From contig NC_088300.1 in assembly GCF_032854445.1 (NCBI RefSeq), positions 65,570,984 through 65,634,983 on the forward strand: a stretch of DNA of 64,000 nucleotides, written 5' to 3'. Of the stretch, positions 48,632-59,600 are shown in pieces. A program made the position numbers and the translations under genes. The notes under the pieces were generated by a model, which was not told the DNA's origin, made no database searches, and saw only the letters and a list, made by a program, of their open reading frames with translations. How positions within the stretch are numbered: position 1 is the first letter of the stretch; each line of letters begins with the position of its first letter. Source of the stretch: Liolophura sinensis. Lineage: Eukaryota > Mollusca > Polyplacophora > Chitonida > Chitonidae.

Positions 48632-51600
48632 TTAAAGCGCAGCTATATGGACATAACTGCTCATCAGCACAATGTCCTTCAGTAAAATATGATGCTTTAA
48701 ACTTTCTGGTATCTCCAGCTCGTTCACGACTTCATGGATGTGTCTCTTGTATGTCCTCCTGAAGAATGTCTTACAGAGGTGGAGCAGGTCTGGTGGGGTG
48801 CTATGTTTACACCTGAGCGCCTCTAACAAAGTCTTGGTGGTGGTGTCAGGTTGTGGGAGAAGACTGTCTGACAGCCATTTTTCCTGCCAGATGTTATAGC
48901 CTGCAGCCAGCAAAATCCAGATCTCTTCTGCATAGCCGTTGTCAAGGGCTACCCATAATGGCGAATGTGGCTCATTGTAGATTAAGGTGACGTCATGTTG
49001 GTTGGAATGTTGGTCAATTCCGCACGACGCAACTTCCAGGTCGACATTTAAGTGCACAAGGTAGCGCACCACGGGGACATGGTTTTTGAATATGGCATTC
49101 CACAATGGTGTGGTGTCGAAACGGTTACGAACATTAGGGTCGGCACCTTCACTGACCAATCTTTTCACGCTGCGCAAACAGCCGTTGTACGAAGCATAAT
49201 GAAGGGGTGTGTCTAAATCCTTGTCCATGTTATTGACGGCACAGCCAAGAGGAAGTAGCCTTTCCAACACGTTGTGATGGTTACTGTGGGCAGCCAGTGC
49301 CATGGGCGTGTTTCCATCTTGTGTTCTGTTGTCATGCTCAGCTCCAGCCTTCAAAAGAAGTTCCACACTCTCAATGTAGCCATCCCAGGCTGCAATATGC
49401 AGAGCTGAGTAATTGCAGTTGTTGGTAGCATTTACATCAACCTTGTAATCTATCAACATCTGAATGATTTCTGCACAGTCTGTATAAATGGCAATCTGGA
49501 GGAGTGTGAAACCGTCCCGAGATTCAGCATTTGGGTTAGCTCCAGCCTCCAGCAATAACCTTGTAATGGCCACATCATCTACAATGAACAACAACAATAT
49601 ATCTAGACAATTTTTATCTTATGCTGATTAAAATATGCAACCTGTATGCTCGGAGCAAACTTGTTTTCTAACTTTAAGCACGAGGTCACAAAATAGATCT
49701 GTACACAAAATTTTATCCAAAATGAACAGTATTTGAGAAAGCTAATGCACAGAAATCAATGACCAATGAGAATCAAAGAAATTATTAAATATAAATCCCA
49801 AGCCAGGATCCAGCTAGTCTGAGAAACTGTAAGATAAAAACATGGGAATACCTCAGTGTAAAAACACAAAAACACGGACAATAATTGCAACTACCAGCAT
49901 TAATTTTCTTCTCCTAAAATGACATTTTACAACATTTTTACTACTGTACTTTTTAAGGGAATGAAAGCACAATGTAATTCAAATTCCTTAAAAATTAAAA
50001 AATCAAAAATTACCACATATGTGTGTAAACAGCTTTAAACTCATGAAGATTCTGATTTACAAAGACAACGACTTACTTTGATGAACTGCAAATAGCAAGG
50101 GGCATTGATGATTCCTATCCATCACATTAACATCGGCTCCATACTTGATCAGAGACATCATCATGTCTGTTTGTCCGTTTGTCAGTGCATCAAACAGCGC
50201 TGTTCTGCCGTGAAGGTCCATTTGATTGGGGTAGGCCCCAGCTTCCAGCAGACGTGCGACAGCTGTTGTTTCGTTGACGCCGGCTGCCAGTTTCAGGGCA
50301 GTTTCTCGGCGATTATTACATACATTCACATCACAATGAGGGCTGCTCAGCAGGATTTTGTACATCATTTCGTCACCGACTTCCACGGCCTCCATTAGGG
50401 GGGTGTGTTGACAGGAGAGCAAGTTAACATTGGCTCCATGCTTTAATAACAGTTTGACCATGTCGTAATGGCTGTGCCGTACTGCCAGGTACACTGGAGT
50501 ACAGTTGGCTTTTAAGGTTGAGGTGTTTATACAACATCCTGCCTCTATTAGGAACTCCGTCAAATGTGCCATGTTTAAGGCTGCAGCCATATGGAGTAGA
50601 CACTTCGAGATGCGCCTTTTTTCTGAGTTGTCAGCAGAGAAATGTGGGCATTTTCCTGAGCGCACTAGTTCCGCAAGAATATGGTTGTCTTCACTTTTGG
50701 CTACGAGCACCTCTTCAAACAACCGCCAACAGGAACATAAAGCTGCAGCCTCTGCAAACAAAAGTAACATTTAATCTGAAAGGATTCCTCTGATTTGTAT
50801 TTCACCAACGCCTAAAAGTTCATCCATTTAAATGCCACTTGCATTTGCCAGTGGCCTTATGTCGAAAGAGTCCCTGTCCCAACTTCTAACTTTTCACTTC
50901 TCCTCACTACTAACCATTTACATGTACCAATGAGGTCACAAGTTCAAATCCACCATACACCAAAACTCTCATGATCATTTCATCAAAAAAGCCACCTACT
51001 ACAGTACACATGTTTGCATGTATCCTCTATTTGCAGATGTACACTGTAGTTCTAATAATTTCTACTATCATTACTAATTACTAACTATCATGAATTTTAT
51101 ACTAACCGCAATGCTGAATTTTCCTGAAGCAAAATCCGTTCTCCAGGGACATGATAAAACTTGAATGGGAATTAAAGAAATGACTGAATGATTTTCCCTT
51201 ATACAAACACGATGGCAGTCAGTCTTAGCAAAGGGGGAGAGTGAAGTGCCACTGACCTTTGGTAAATTAAGTACAAACTTTCCCATGTACGTGATGCATA
51301 CAGATTCACATGCAATACTGGTGCAAGATATGTGGTCTTCAATGAACTGAAGACTGTGCGGCCTTATGAATGCCATGAAACCCTTACAGCCAGTGTGAGC
51401 TGGGGGATCTACAAACACCCTGTGGGGGCCTTCATAGCCGAGGTGGTTAGTGTGCCAGCGCAGCTCAATGACCCAGGAGCCTCTCAACAATGCGAGCACT
51501 GAGAGTTCAAGCCCAGCTCATGCTGGCTTCCTCTCCAGCCATACATGATAAGATCTATTGGCAATATGCAGGATGGTCGTGGGTTTCCGCCATGCTCTGC

Positions 51601-52901
51601 CTGGTTTCCTCCCACCATAATGCTGGTCACAGTGGTATAAGTGAAATATTCTTGAGTATGGTGTAAAACATCAACCAACCAAATAAATAAATAAATAAAT
51701 AAAACACCCTGTCCAAGCCTTGGATTGAGCCCCGATTTCCTGTGTTCTATAGTTATTGTTAGTTGTGCGCCTTACTCACTGAGCTCACACAGCTACAGCA
51801 GTGTCTATAAGAGATACCCAAATATTTGTACATACCTACAACAATATGTTTGTTCAGCAATGGTCTATACACAGCTTTTGAGATCTCTGTGAGGATCACA
51901 CTCTCCTGGTTAGTCTTGATAACCGTGTGTAACTCAGCCAGATGGGATCTCTCCTCAGGTGTTAACTCCTCTACAACTGAAAAAAAAAAAAAAAAACAGA
52001 AATATTTAAAATCTTCAAAATACATATTATATGTGTTTTTAACATGTTTTAGAGATAAACAACAAAGCTGAAAAGTCTATTTTAATGTATAGGAAATCAT
52101 CAGCAATTCCTTGGAGCTGCTGGCAATGTCAATGTTTGCTTGAGAATATTTCTCATGTCCTTTAAAAACCCATTTCACATGACATGCTTGCATTAACTAA
52201 GTACAACAACATATACAAACTTGTTCCAACAGGTAGGTCTGGCTGAAGACAGCTGCTGGTCACATCATCATATGATTGCGAAAAGAAATATAGTGGATCC
52301 TGAAACAGACAACAATGGACATAATACACAATATGAAACAGACATTTTCTAATGGCAAAACATTGACAGGCATTCACAGTGAATTTAAAATTGGTACTGA
52401 CCATATCAGCGTTAAGCAATGTACTAAATGTCCTTAAACTCACAGCGATTGCATAGGTGAGGCTCCTGGGTCATTGTGCCGCACTGGCGTGCTAACTACC
52501 TCAGTCACAATCATGGCTTGTACAGTGTTCATGCAGTAGGACGTACAGTACCTTGTGGAACAGAACTTGTTAAATATTTCGTGGAACAGAACTTGTACAG
52601 TACTTTGTGGAAAAGAACTTGTACAGTACTTTGTGGAATAGAGCTTGTGCAATACATTTGTGGAATAGGATTTGTACAATACTTTGTTGAAGAGAACTTG
52701 TACTGTACTTTGTGGAACAGAATGTCAACAATATTTTGTGGAATACAACATGTACAATATTTTGTGGAACACAACATGTACAGTACTTTGTTGAACAAAA
52801 CTTTTACAGTACTTTGTGGAATAGAACTTGTACAATACTTGTACACAAACTTTGGCATCTATACTTACATCATCAGAAAATGCATCTTGAAGGTCATCCA
52901 T
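48632..52901 (-). CDS. Ankyrin-repeat SOCS-box (ASB-like) protein
   Basis: Probable substrate adaptor of a Cullin-RING ubiquitin ligase. Coding exons in transcript order: 52901-52869, 52299-52221, 51976-51836, 50751-50077 and 49578-48632; all junction phases agree and give 624 aa. The first coding exon (MDDLQDAFSDD) has its own acceptor at 52911, so a non-coding 5' exon must lie upstream. Residues about 86-520 form roughly ten ankyrin repeats (for example TPLHYASYNGC, LLKHGANVNL, LLLEAGANPNA). The C-terminus, about 574-614, is a SOCS box: LLHLCKTFFRR, then EIPESLKHHILL, giving the Elongin B/C contact pattern. The acidic N-terminus (1-85) has no domain I recognise. ASB subfamily is undetermined; I see no ubiquitin-interacting motif as in ASB2/14/15. 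Five coding exons are listed; the 5' end may be incomplete. Confidence 0.89.
51424..51701 (+). mobile_element. SINE family A variant inside another repeat
   Basis: Head GGGGGCCTTCATAGCCGAGG, variant B-box region GAGAGTTCAAGCCC, intact tail with AAATAAATAAATAAATAA. An 11-bp duplication AAACACCCTGT flanks it (51413-51423, 51702-51712). The left flank (51290-51423) recurs beside a sister SINE at 59,877-59,990 in inverted orientation. It lies in an ASB-like intron, antisense. Confidence 0.92.
52541..52845. repeat. 26-bp minisatellite, about 12 units
   Basis: Unit TTGTGGAACAGAACTTGTAC followed by AGTACT, with substitutions and small indels. It fills most of ASB-like intron 1 and ends about 25 bp from the 5' splice site of the first coding exon. 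Period 26 is not a multiple of three, yet frames stay open on both strands (plus 144 aa, minus 109 aa), with a 26-residue super-period. These frames are not called as genes. Confidence 0.93.
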
Positions 52902-53318
52902 TGTATGTAACTGAAAGAATTAATCAAGTACATGTATGATATCTCCATTAATTGATGGGTGCTAAACAATCTAATCGTTCATACATATATGATTCTACAA
53001 AGAGTATTCCCGGAGACCTAGACATTCATCAAATATACAGGCTGTTGCAAACTTTGCAACAAAGGTGCATATGTTACAGAACACCCACTTACTTGGGTCT
53101 GTAACTGATGAGCGTTTAGCACTTGTGATACAACACAAGTCGTTGATTGTCACACTAAGGCAGCCCGACTACTAGTTCTCTACGCTCTAAAATTAAAGAA
53201 GTTTATCACCATTAGGTAACAATGGCATCATTGGCTTATGGTTCACCAATCACATGTAGTCCATTATCTTGACCTTTGATACCTCCCCTGTTCTAACACC
53301 ACACATCAGGTCGAACAG

Positions 53319-55094
53319 TTACTTATACCATGATAAATTCCAATTGTGATTGCTGAAGTTGTCATAATCTAGAAACACTGTATGGTCACTGTAGCAACCC
53401 TTTATTCCATATGCATTTTTAATCCATCTCCACAAACTGGGAAATGTGCCATTTCTATGAAAATACAGTGTTGGATATTGTGATAGTGTTAGTTTGATCA
53501 AACACTCGGGTAAAATAGTCAGTCATATAACTGGTCTGAAAAAAAAAAGTTTGTTGTGAGTTTCTTTCTCTCCAACTATATCTCTTTTCATTCCTTTCTT
53601 TTGCGAATGTGGATTTGTGATTCTGTGAAAACTTCTATGGGGGCAGAATAACCTCCTCAGCAAAAAATCTTTGCTGTGACTGTTTTAATTTGGACCTGTC
53701 GTCATAGTCAATAGCACTTCTATGAAAAAGGAAAAAAAAAAAAAAGAGGAAGCACATATTTAACTGCCAAAACGCTTACTTTATGTCCTTAGATTCCCTA
53801 AACAGTTATAGGCACAGCAAAATGTCAGTAAGGCAAAACACAACTTTATAATTATTCCATCTCAAACCATCACTTCCTCTACGCAGGTGATCTTGAGTTC
53901 AAACTTTTATGAGGGCATAATTCAGTGAGCTTATTCAGACATTTACCGTGTCGGTCTACCAACCGCATGAATGTTAGAAACATAAAATAAGGAGATACAT
54001 CTAAGCACATTTAATGTTGTTGAATTATGTGGGCTGGGTATTCATAATGTGCATGGTAGTTCGGTGACTTGCACTTCTTCAATTCCAACATATAGGTTAC
54101 ATCAACTCTGACTTCAACAGGTCAACCATGTCTATGTACGACAACAAGAATGGCTCTCACTCAGCTTAGTTTCTGAAAACTATCACTTCTGACAAATTGA
54201 CATTCATTCAGAAAAGTAAAGAATGCATTTAAACTTGGGTGACTGATGTACCTGCGTTTAAGTAAGTCATTTCTCCAAGTCCAGCAACCTGACTCTGTCA
54301 TGAAATATTCAACCATTTGCAGTGACATTTAGTTGTTAATTGACACATTTGCCAACTCATATCGCCATCGATACACGCAAGTGATCCTGGCTACAGCTAG
54401 ACTGTCACATAGAATTAAACACTTTCACGAAACTTTTTAAACCAATTTTTCGTAGCTTTCTTCGGAAAATACGTCAACATATGGCCAATGTCATTAACGA
54501 AAAAGTTATGTGAAATATGACATACCAAGTTTTATGAAAAAGGCCCCAACAGCAATCTACAGGTAACTTATCTAGATCGTTTGTTCAGGTTAAATAACCC
54601 TCATCTGGTTTCGACTGAAATGACACTGCGTAACAACCTGTCTGCTGATTTCGTTTCGTAAGTTAGTAACAGCGAACAAACTCAACACAAGCTGGGCTTG
54701 TGGTCTAGTACAACAACAACAGGCCTTACGAGTTGTCAAAAACATAATAACAGTAGAAACAGTAAATGTAGGTTTTGAGATTTTGTGAACACGCTGGATC
54801 TAGAACAACAACAACATTCTGACATTTCATTTCAGAGAACCCACAATGTATACCTGTCAAAGTGCCAGTGTCCCATGTGAAATGTACTGCAAGATACTGG
54901 ATCTGAAACAATGTTTAGACACCTACTTACACAGTGCTGTTGCCAGTGTGTCTGTTTTCTAATCGAAGTTCGATGTGGTCAAATCGAAACTCGTCCTTCC
55001 TCATAGAAGCAATAAAATACCAGGGGAAGTAAATCTGCCAGTAAGCTGTCAAATCCAAGTCTCGCGGATTGCAGAATAGTAAGTTAATGTCCAT
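53319..55094 (-). CDS. Unrecognised 110-aa protein, three exons
   Basis: Exons in transcript order: 55094-54931 (ATG, MDINLLFCNPRDLDL), 54886-54854 (33-nt microexon), 53454-53319 (ends SWYK then TAA). Donors are GTAAGT and GTATAC, acceptors CTTGCAG and TTTCATAG. Phases are 2 and 2 and fit only in this frame. The product is rich in Trp, His and aromatic residues (YWQIYFPWYF, HMGHWHFDRNG, FPSLWRWIK, YSDHTVFLDYD) and has no long hydrophobic helix or clear signal peptide. I recognise no family. Exons look coding by composition, but the short total length suggests either a small intracellular protein or a fragment of a longer gene. It could also be the 5' part of the downstream ASB-like transcript, but its stop codon breaks that frame. 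A TATA-like ATATAA lies about 45 bp before the ATG. Confidence 0.45.
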
Positions 55095-55446
55095 TGTTCG
55101 AGTTGATCTTTAGAGTAAAATGCCCCCGACAGGTGGGTTATATGCTCATTTGTGGCCAACATTGATTGAAGAAATAAATAAATTAAAAAATTAAAAAATT
55201 ACACGTGAAAAAAAGAAACAACGTTTTCTCAAACACATTTATATAGGCCTACATGTGTGCTGCAAATTCCGGTGAAACCGAATTATATTTCCTGAATTAA
55301 ATTGATTGTTTCGGTTTTCATTCTTTCTCTCATATCAAGACAGTGTTTGCTAGAAACGGTTCATTTTTATGACATTTTCATATAGTGCAGCCTCACAGAC
55401 TGGAACAGCAAATGGCATGTGTGCTCGAACGAGCAAATGCCCCGGG

Positions 55447-55640
55447 TAGGTAATACCAAAGACTTTAAAATGGTGCCTTTTCCTCTATCGGTTGGTGCCC
55501 AGCAATGGGAGGTTCGAGCAAGGAAACAGAACTGGTTGGCCCGGTGTCAGTATAATGTGACTGGGTGAGGAGTCATGTCTGGTGTCTTCGGCATGATACT
55601 TCAGTGACGGCAGCGCTTTGGTGAAATGAAAAATTATTAA
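55447..55640 (+). mobile_element. SINE family B, head-truncated
   Basis: It contains AATACCAAAGACTTTAAAAT, AGCAAGGAAACAGAACTGGT, CGGTGTCAGTATAATGTGAC and GATACTTCAGTGACGGCAGC. The tRNA-like head is missing. It faces an opposite-strand copy at 55,796-56,058. Confidence 0.75.
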
Positions 55641-55649
55641 GTATGACGC

Positions 55650-55737
55650 AAAAACATACATATATGCATATACATATATACGAACATACATACACACATA
55701 CAGACAGACAGACATACTGACAGACAGACAAATATAT
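55650..55737. repeat. Simple repeat, TACA and GACA units
   Basis: ATACATATATGCATATACAT, then ACATACACACATACAGACAG and GACA units. It yields Cys/Val/Tyr-rich minus frames that are not genes. Confidence 0.9.
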
Positions 55738-55795
55738 ATCGGTAAATTGGAGAGCCGGGCCGCGGTGAGTGAATGAATGATTGAATGAACACGCG

Positions 55796-56058
55796 TGTCT
55801 TCTTGTGGCAGGGCGAGTCAATACCACCAAAGTTCTGTCGCCACTGAAATATCATGCCAGACAGCAAGCATGATAACCCACCCAATCACATAATACTGAC
55901 ACCGGTCCAACCAGTCATGTTTCCTTGCTCTAACCTCTTCGCGACGAGCGCCAAGCGAGACAGCAACAAGTACCACTTTTAAAATCTTTGGTATGACCCG
56001 ACTGGGGTTTGATCCCTGGTCTCCCGACGCCGAAGCCGACACTTTAACCCCATAATGG
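55796..56058 (-). mobile_element. SINE family B, near full length
   Basis: Minus-strand order: head GTCGGCTTCGGCGTCGGGAG, B-box-like GGGATCAAACCCC, AGCAAGGAAACATGACTGGT, GGTGTCAGTATTATGTGATT, GATATTTCAGTGGCGACAG and end GCCCTGCCACAAGAAGACAC. Confidence 0.8.
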
Positions 56059-56648
56059 TGGGGTTTTCTCATAAATTATTTTATATATAAACAAACAATA
56101 GAATAAACTGGACAGAGGTTTACTAGCAAGATTAAAGTTTATTCAGCTGGTAGAGGACACTGGTTTACATACCACAAGTAGAAATAACACAGCACACTAT
56201 TTCCTTCAAAACCACGTCGGCCCCTACAGTATCATCACAAGATAACAGGCTAGAGTTCTACTCTATGCGTTTAAACTTCTTCTATTATACTGAAATTTAA
56301 ATTTCGGTGTCAAAATGATTTCTGTTGTTTAGTAAGATTAACCGCCTAAAACATAGTGTAGGTTAATTATCTTTCAGGAAAAACAATTTGTGCACCCGCA
56401 GAACAAACATTTTCCAATTTTCAACTTTAAAACTGACTAACTTTATGTTGTGATAAAGAGACTATGGTTTGGTGCCTCAGTAAAGGAATTCTCATCACCT
56501 GGGATCATAGTGGGAAGGAAACCTGAAAATACCGATTGGTCATTTAACATGCAGCCTGCAATGGGTTGGCATCGCATTTTATGGCAATGATTCAAATTAA
56601 TTTTACCTCTAAATTAATTGGTACCCGTATTTGTGACAGACAAGACGT

Positions 56649-59600
56649 TTAATGATGATGCGGTCCAGGCCATCGTTTTCTGCAGCATATCAATGTAATG
56701 TCGCGAATGACATTTTCTAAGTCAAAGCATATGATAATGGCCACGAAAGCACATATACAGGCCACGCCGACATATCCAAGACCTTTGGCCGATGGTCGAT
56801 CGTCGGGGGCGCTCGAGTGACGCCGTCTGTACGCTGACGTATTAGCGAGGTTTAATTTCAGTTTTTCCATCATCTCCTCGACGGTGGCATCCCTGGGGAT
56901 AGACCAGGCCTTCTCGGTTGTCATCTCTGACGTTGTCACAGTTTTTGCATCCGATGGATTGGACACTTTGGGGGACGACACGTGACACTTGCAGTGTTTA
57001 GATGGAACTGTGGACACTACGAGAAATCAATGAATATAATTTCCAAAGGCTTCTTAAAGAAAAGCATACGGCAGAACAGAAGCTTGTTAAGCGTTAGTAA
57101 TAGGATGTATCTGTGCGATGAAAATCAAGTCCCATAAAGTAATATATAACATATTGCCTACATGACATACACATACTTTTCTTTATGGCAAATTAATTTT
57201 CCGTATCTATATATAGTCTGGTGATTCGTTCTACACATACTTTACATGCGGAATAATTCAGCAAGTATAAGACTTGTGTTGTCATAATCATAACCGTTTC
57301 ACTGAGTATTGATTGAAGCAGGTGTGCGTTATATAATTAAACACTCCCTAAGAATCAGTTCAAAGTATATTCGGAAAACCCATGCTATACTCATGCATGA
57401 AACTATATTGGCCTATGCCTAGTTACGATATACTCAACCGGTATTTAAATCCAACTGAACAGATGAGTCGTACGAAACCGTCGTTGGGTCGGAATCTGGA
57501 GAAGTCATCTTGGCCAAGGATCCCTTAGTTTCAGTTACAAAAGCCTCCAGAAGATTCAACGTTGACGGACTTGTGCGTCCGTTCGGCGTCGCGTCCGAGT
57601 TCAGCGTTGCCGAAGTGGTGGCTTGATCGTTGTCTTCTGGAGTCATTGTGTAATATGGTTGTACGGCGGAAGTTGTGGACGCATCGGTCATCGCACTGAC
57701 AACTGAAACTGTACAAAACGATGTCTCAAGGCCTTGTTTGCTTTGCTAACATTTTACATCCTGATTCCCAAACTATATTGTCCAAAAATTGCACAACCCC
57801 TCTTGCACTCAATGGACCAGTTCAAGAGTAAAGACAACTTATCTTCTAAGAAGTGTTTATCTTTCATTGTGGACTGCTTATACGTTTCAAAACATGATAA
57901 AGCACAGTTTTTTTATGAATTGATGGCTTCAGAATTAAAAAGAAGGAGCCTCTCGTCAGCGCAATCGCTGCGTGTTTAACGAAGTTCATTTCATGTTGGC
58001 GCTCTCTCCGGTTGTACGTGGGAGCAGCAGCCTGCAGATGATTGTGGGTCTCCTCCGGACTCCTGACTGGTTTCCTCTCAGCATACTGAGATATATCCTT
58101 TGTATAAGTGAACTATTCTTGAGTATTCGGCGTAAAACACGAATCAAATAAATCAATAAATCAGAATCATAAGATATGTTCTTATATGGTATATGCCATC
58201 AAAAATCTTATGAAGAGAGTCATCAAATCATTACGATTAGCGCTATCTTGCGAAATGGCACCAAGTGACTCAGTTGTCAAAAGCAAACCAAGCTCATACA
58301 TTTATACGACAGTAACGAACAGACGAAGTACCATTGTAGCATTCCTTAAATAAGAAGTCCATTATGAGCTGTGTTGTGTGGTTCTTGTTAAGAGTCTCCA
58401 GATTGGGAAGAAGGGGTGAGGCAGATCTGTAGAAGACGCACGAGCCCTGCATGTATGTCCACACCCAGCACTGCTGCCCTTCAGCCTCATAGTTAAGACA
58501 CCGTTCCACGCAGAACGCTCTTGAGCCATTCTGAGTGAAGGCTGAAGTATGGTCCAACGTCACGCCGTCCGTCGCATAGAACACATTGTCCACTATGCCT
58601 TGACCGCGATATGCAGTGAATGTACAGTTGTTTTCTGTGTAGAATAGAGTTAGATAAACATGTCCCAAATATCACACAACTGCTTACAAATCGCATTGCT
58701 GGCCATAAGCAGCGTTTTTGGTGCAACTATAATGATCTGGTAAATAGCGTTGTTTATATTGAAAAGAAATGTTGTAAGCAGTTCGCTATTTATTATCTTT
58801 AAATAAAATAAAAAAAAGAATATTTGCCTCAAAGTGTTTTCTGCTCGCTCATGAATTCTACAGGGAGATGACTCATTACGTAACTCTTAATCAAAAGTTT
58901 AATCTTAATCAAAGTCGTGCGTTCGAATCCAACATCCGTGGTTTAGTTGCAGCTTTACACCAGATGTTTTTGTCGAATGCATCTAGAGTGACGGCTATAT
59001 CGTGTGTATAAGTGAAATATATATAGCCTATCATAGGACTGCAATGCTTATATATATATATATATGTATAGAAGACATATGCTGTCCTTCCATATGTATT
59101 TATACTCAAACGACCGAAAAGGGAATCACGGAATGCAATTCCTACAACATACCTGTAGGAAATTCACAAATGAACGGTTTTCTGCTGGCACAGTTTTCTT
59201 GTCGCCACACTCCATTGAGGTCACCCGTCACACATAAGCCGGCACACATCAAAGGCTCAGGTAACGGTTCAACCCACCCTGTCCAGTTACCCGTCATCAG
59301 CTCACCATCCGTCCATGTGTAGTGTAACTTCAGCCCCAACCAGTAATCAAACCTTTGAGCATCACATCGGAACAAAAATTAGTATTTTAATTTCATTTTG
59401 ATGGATCCGATGATGCTTTACGTTGTAGCTAACTATAAACATATTTACGACATGCAGAGACGTTAGGAAGACCATCTAAAATCACAGAGAAGCGAAATTT
59501 GTACTAATCATTTCAAATAAAATAGCGGTCCCGCCAGTGAAATGCGTGTAGGGCCTATATACCTAGCTCATATGGTATCCAAGTACAACGAATGCGTGTA

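Noticed and set aside
52476-52910. 144-aa plus and 109-aa minus frames
   Set aside because: Both are products of the 26-bp minisatellite; the real content here is the intron and first coding exon of the ASB-like gene on the minus strand.
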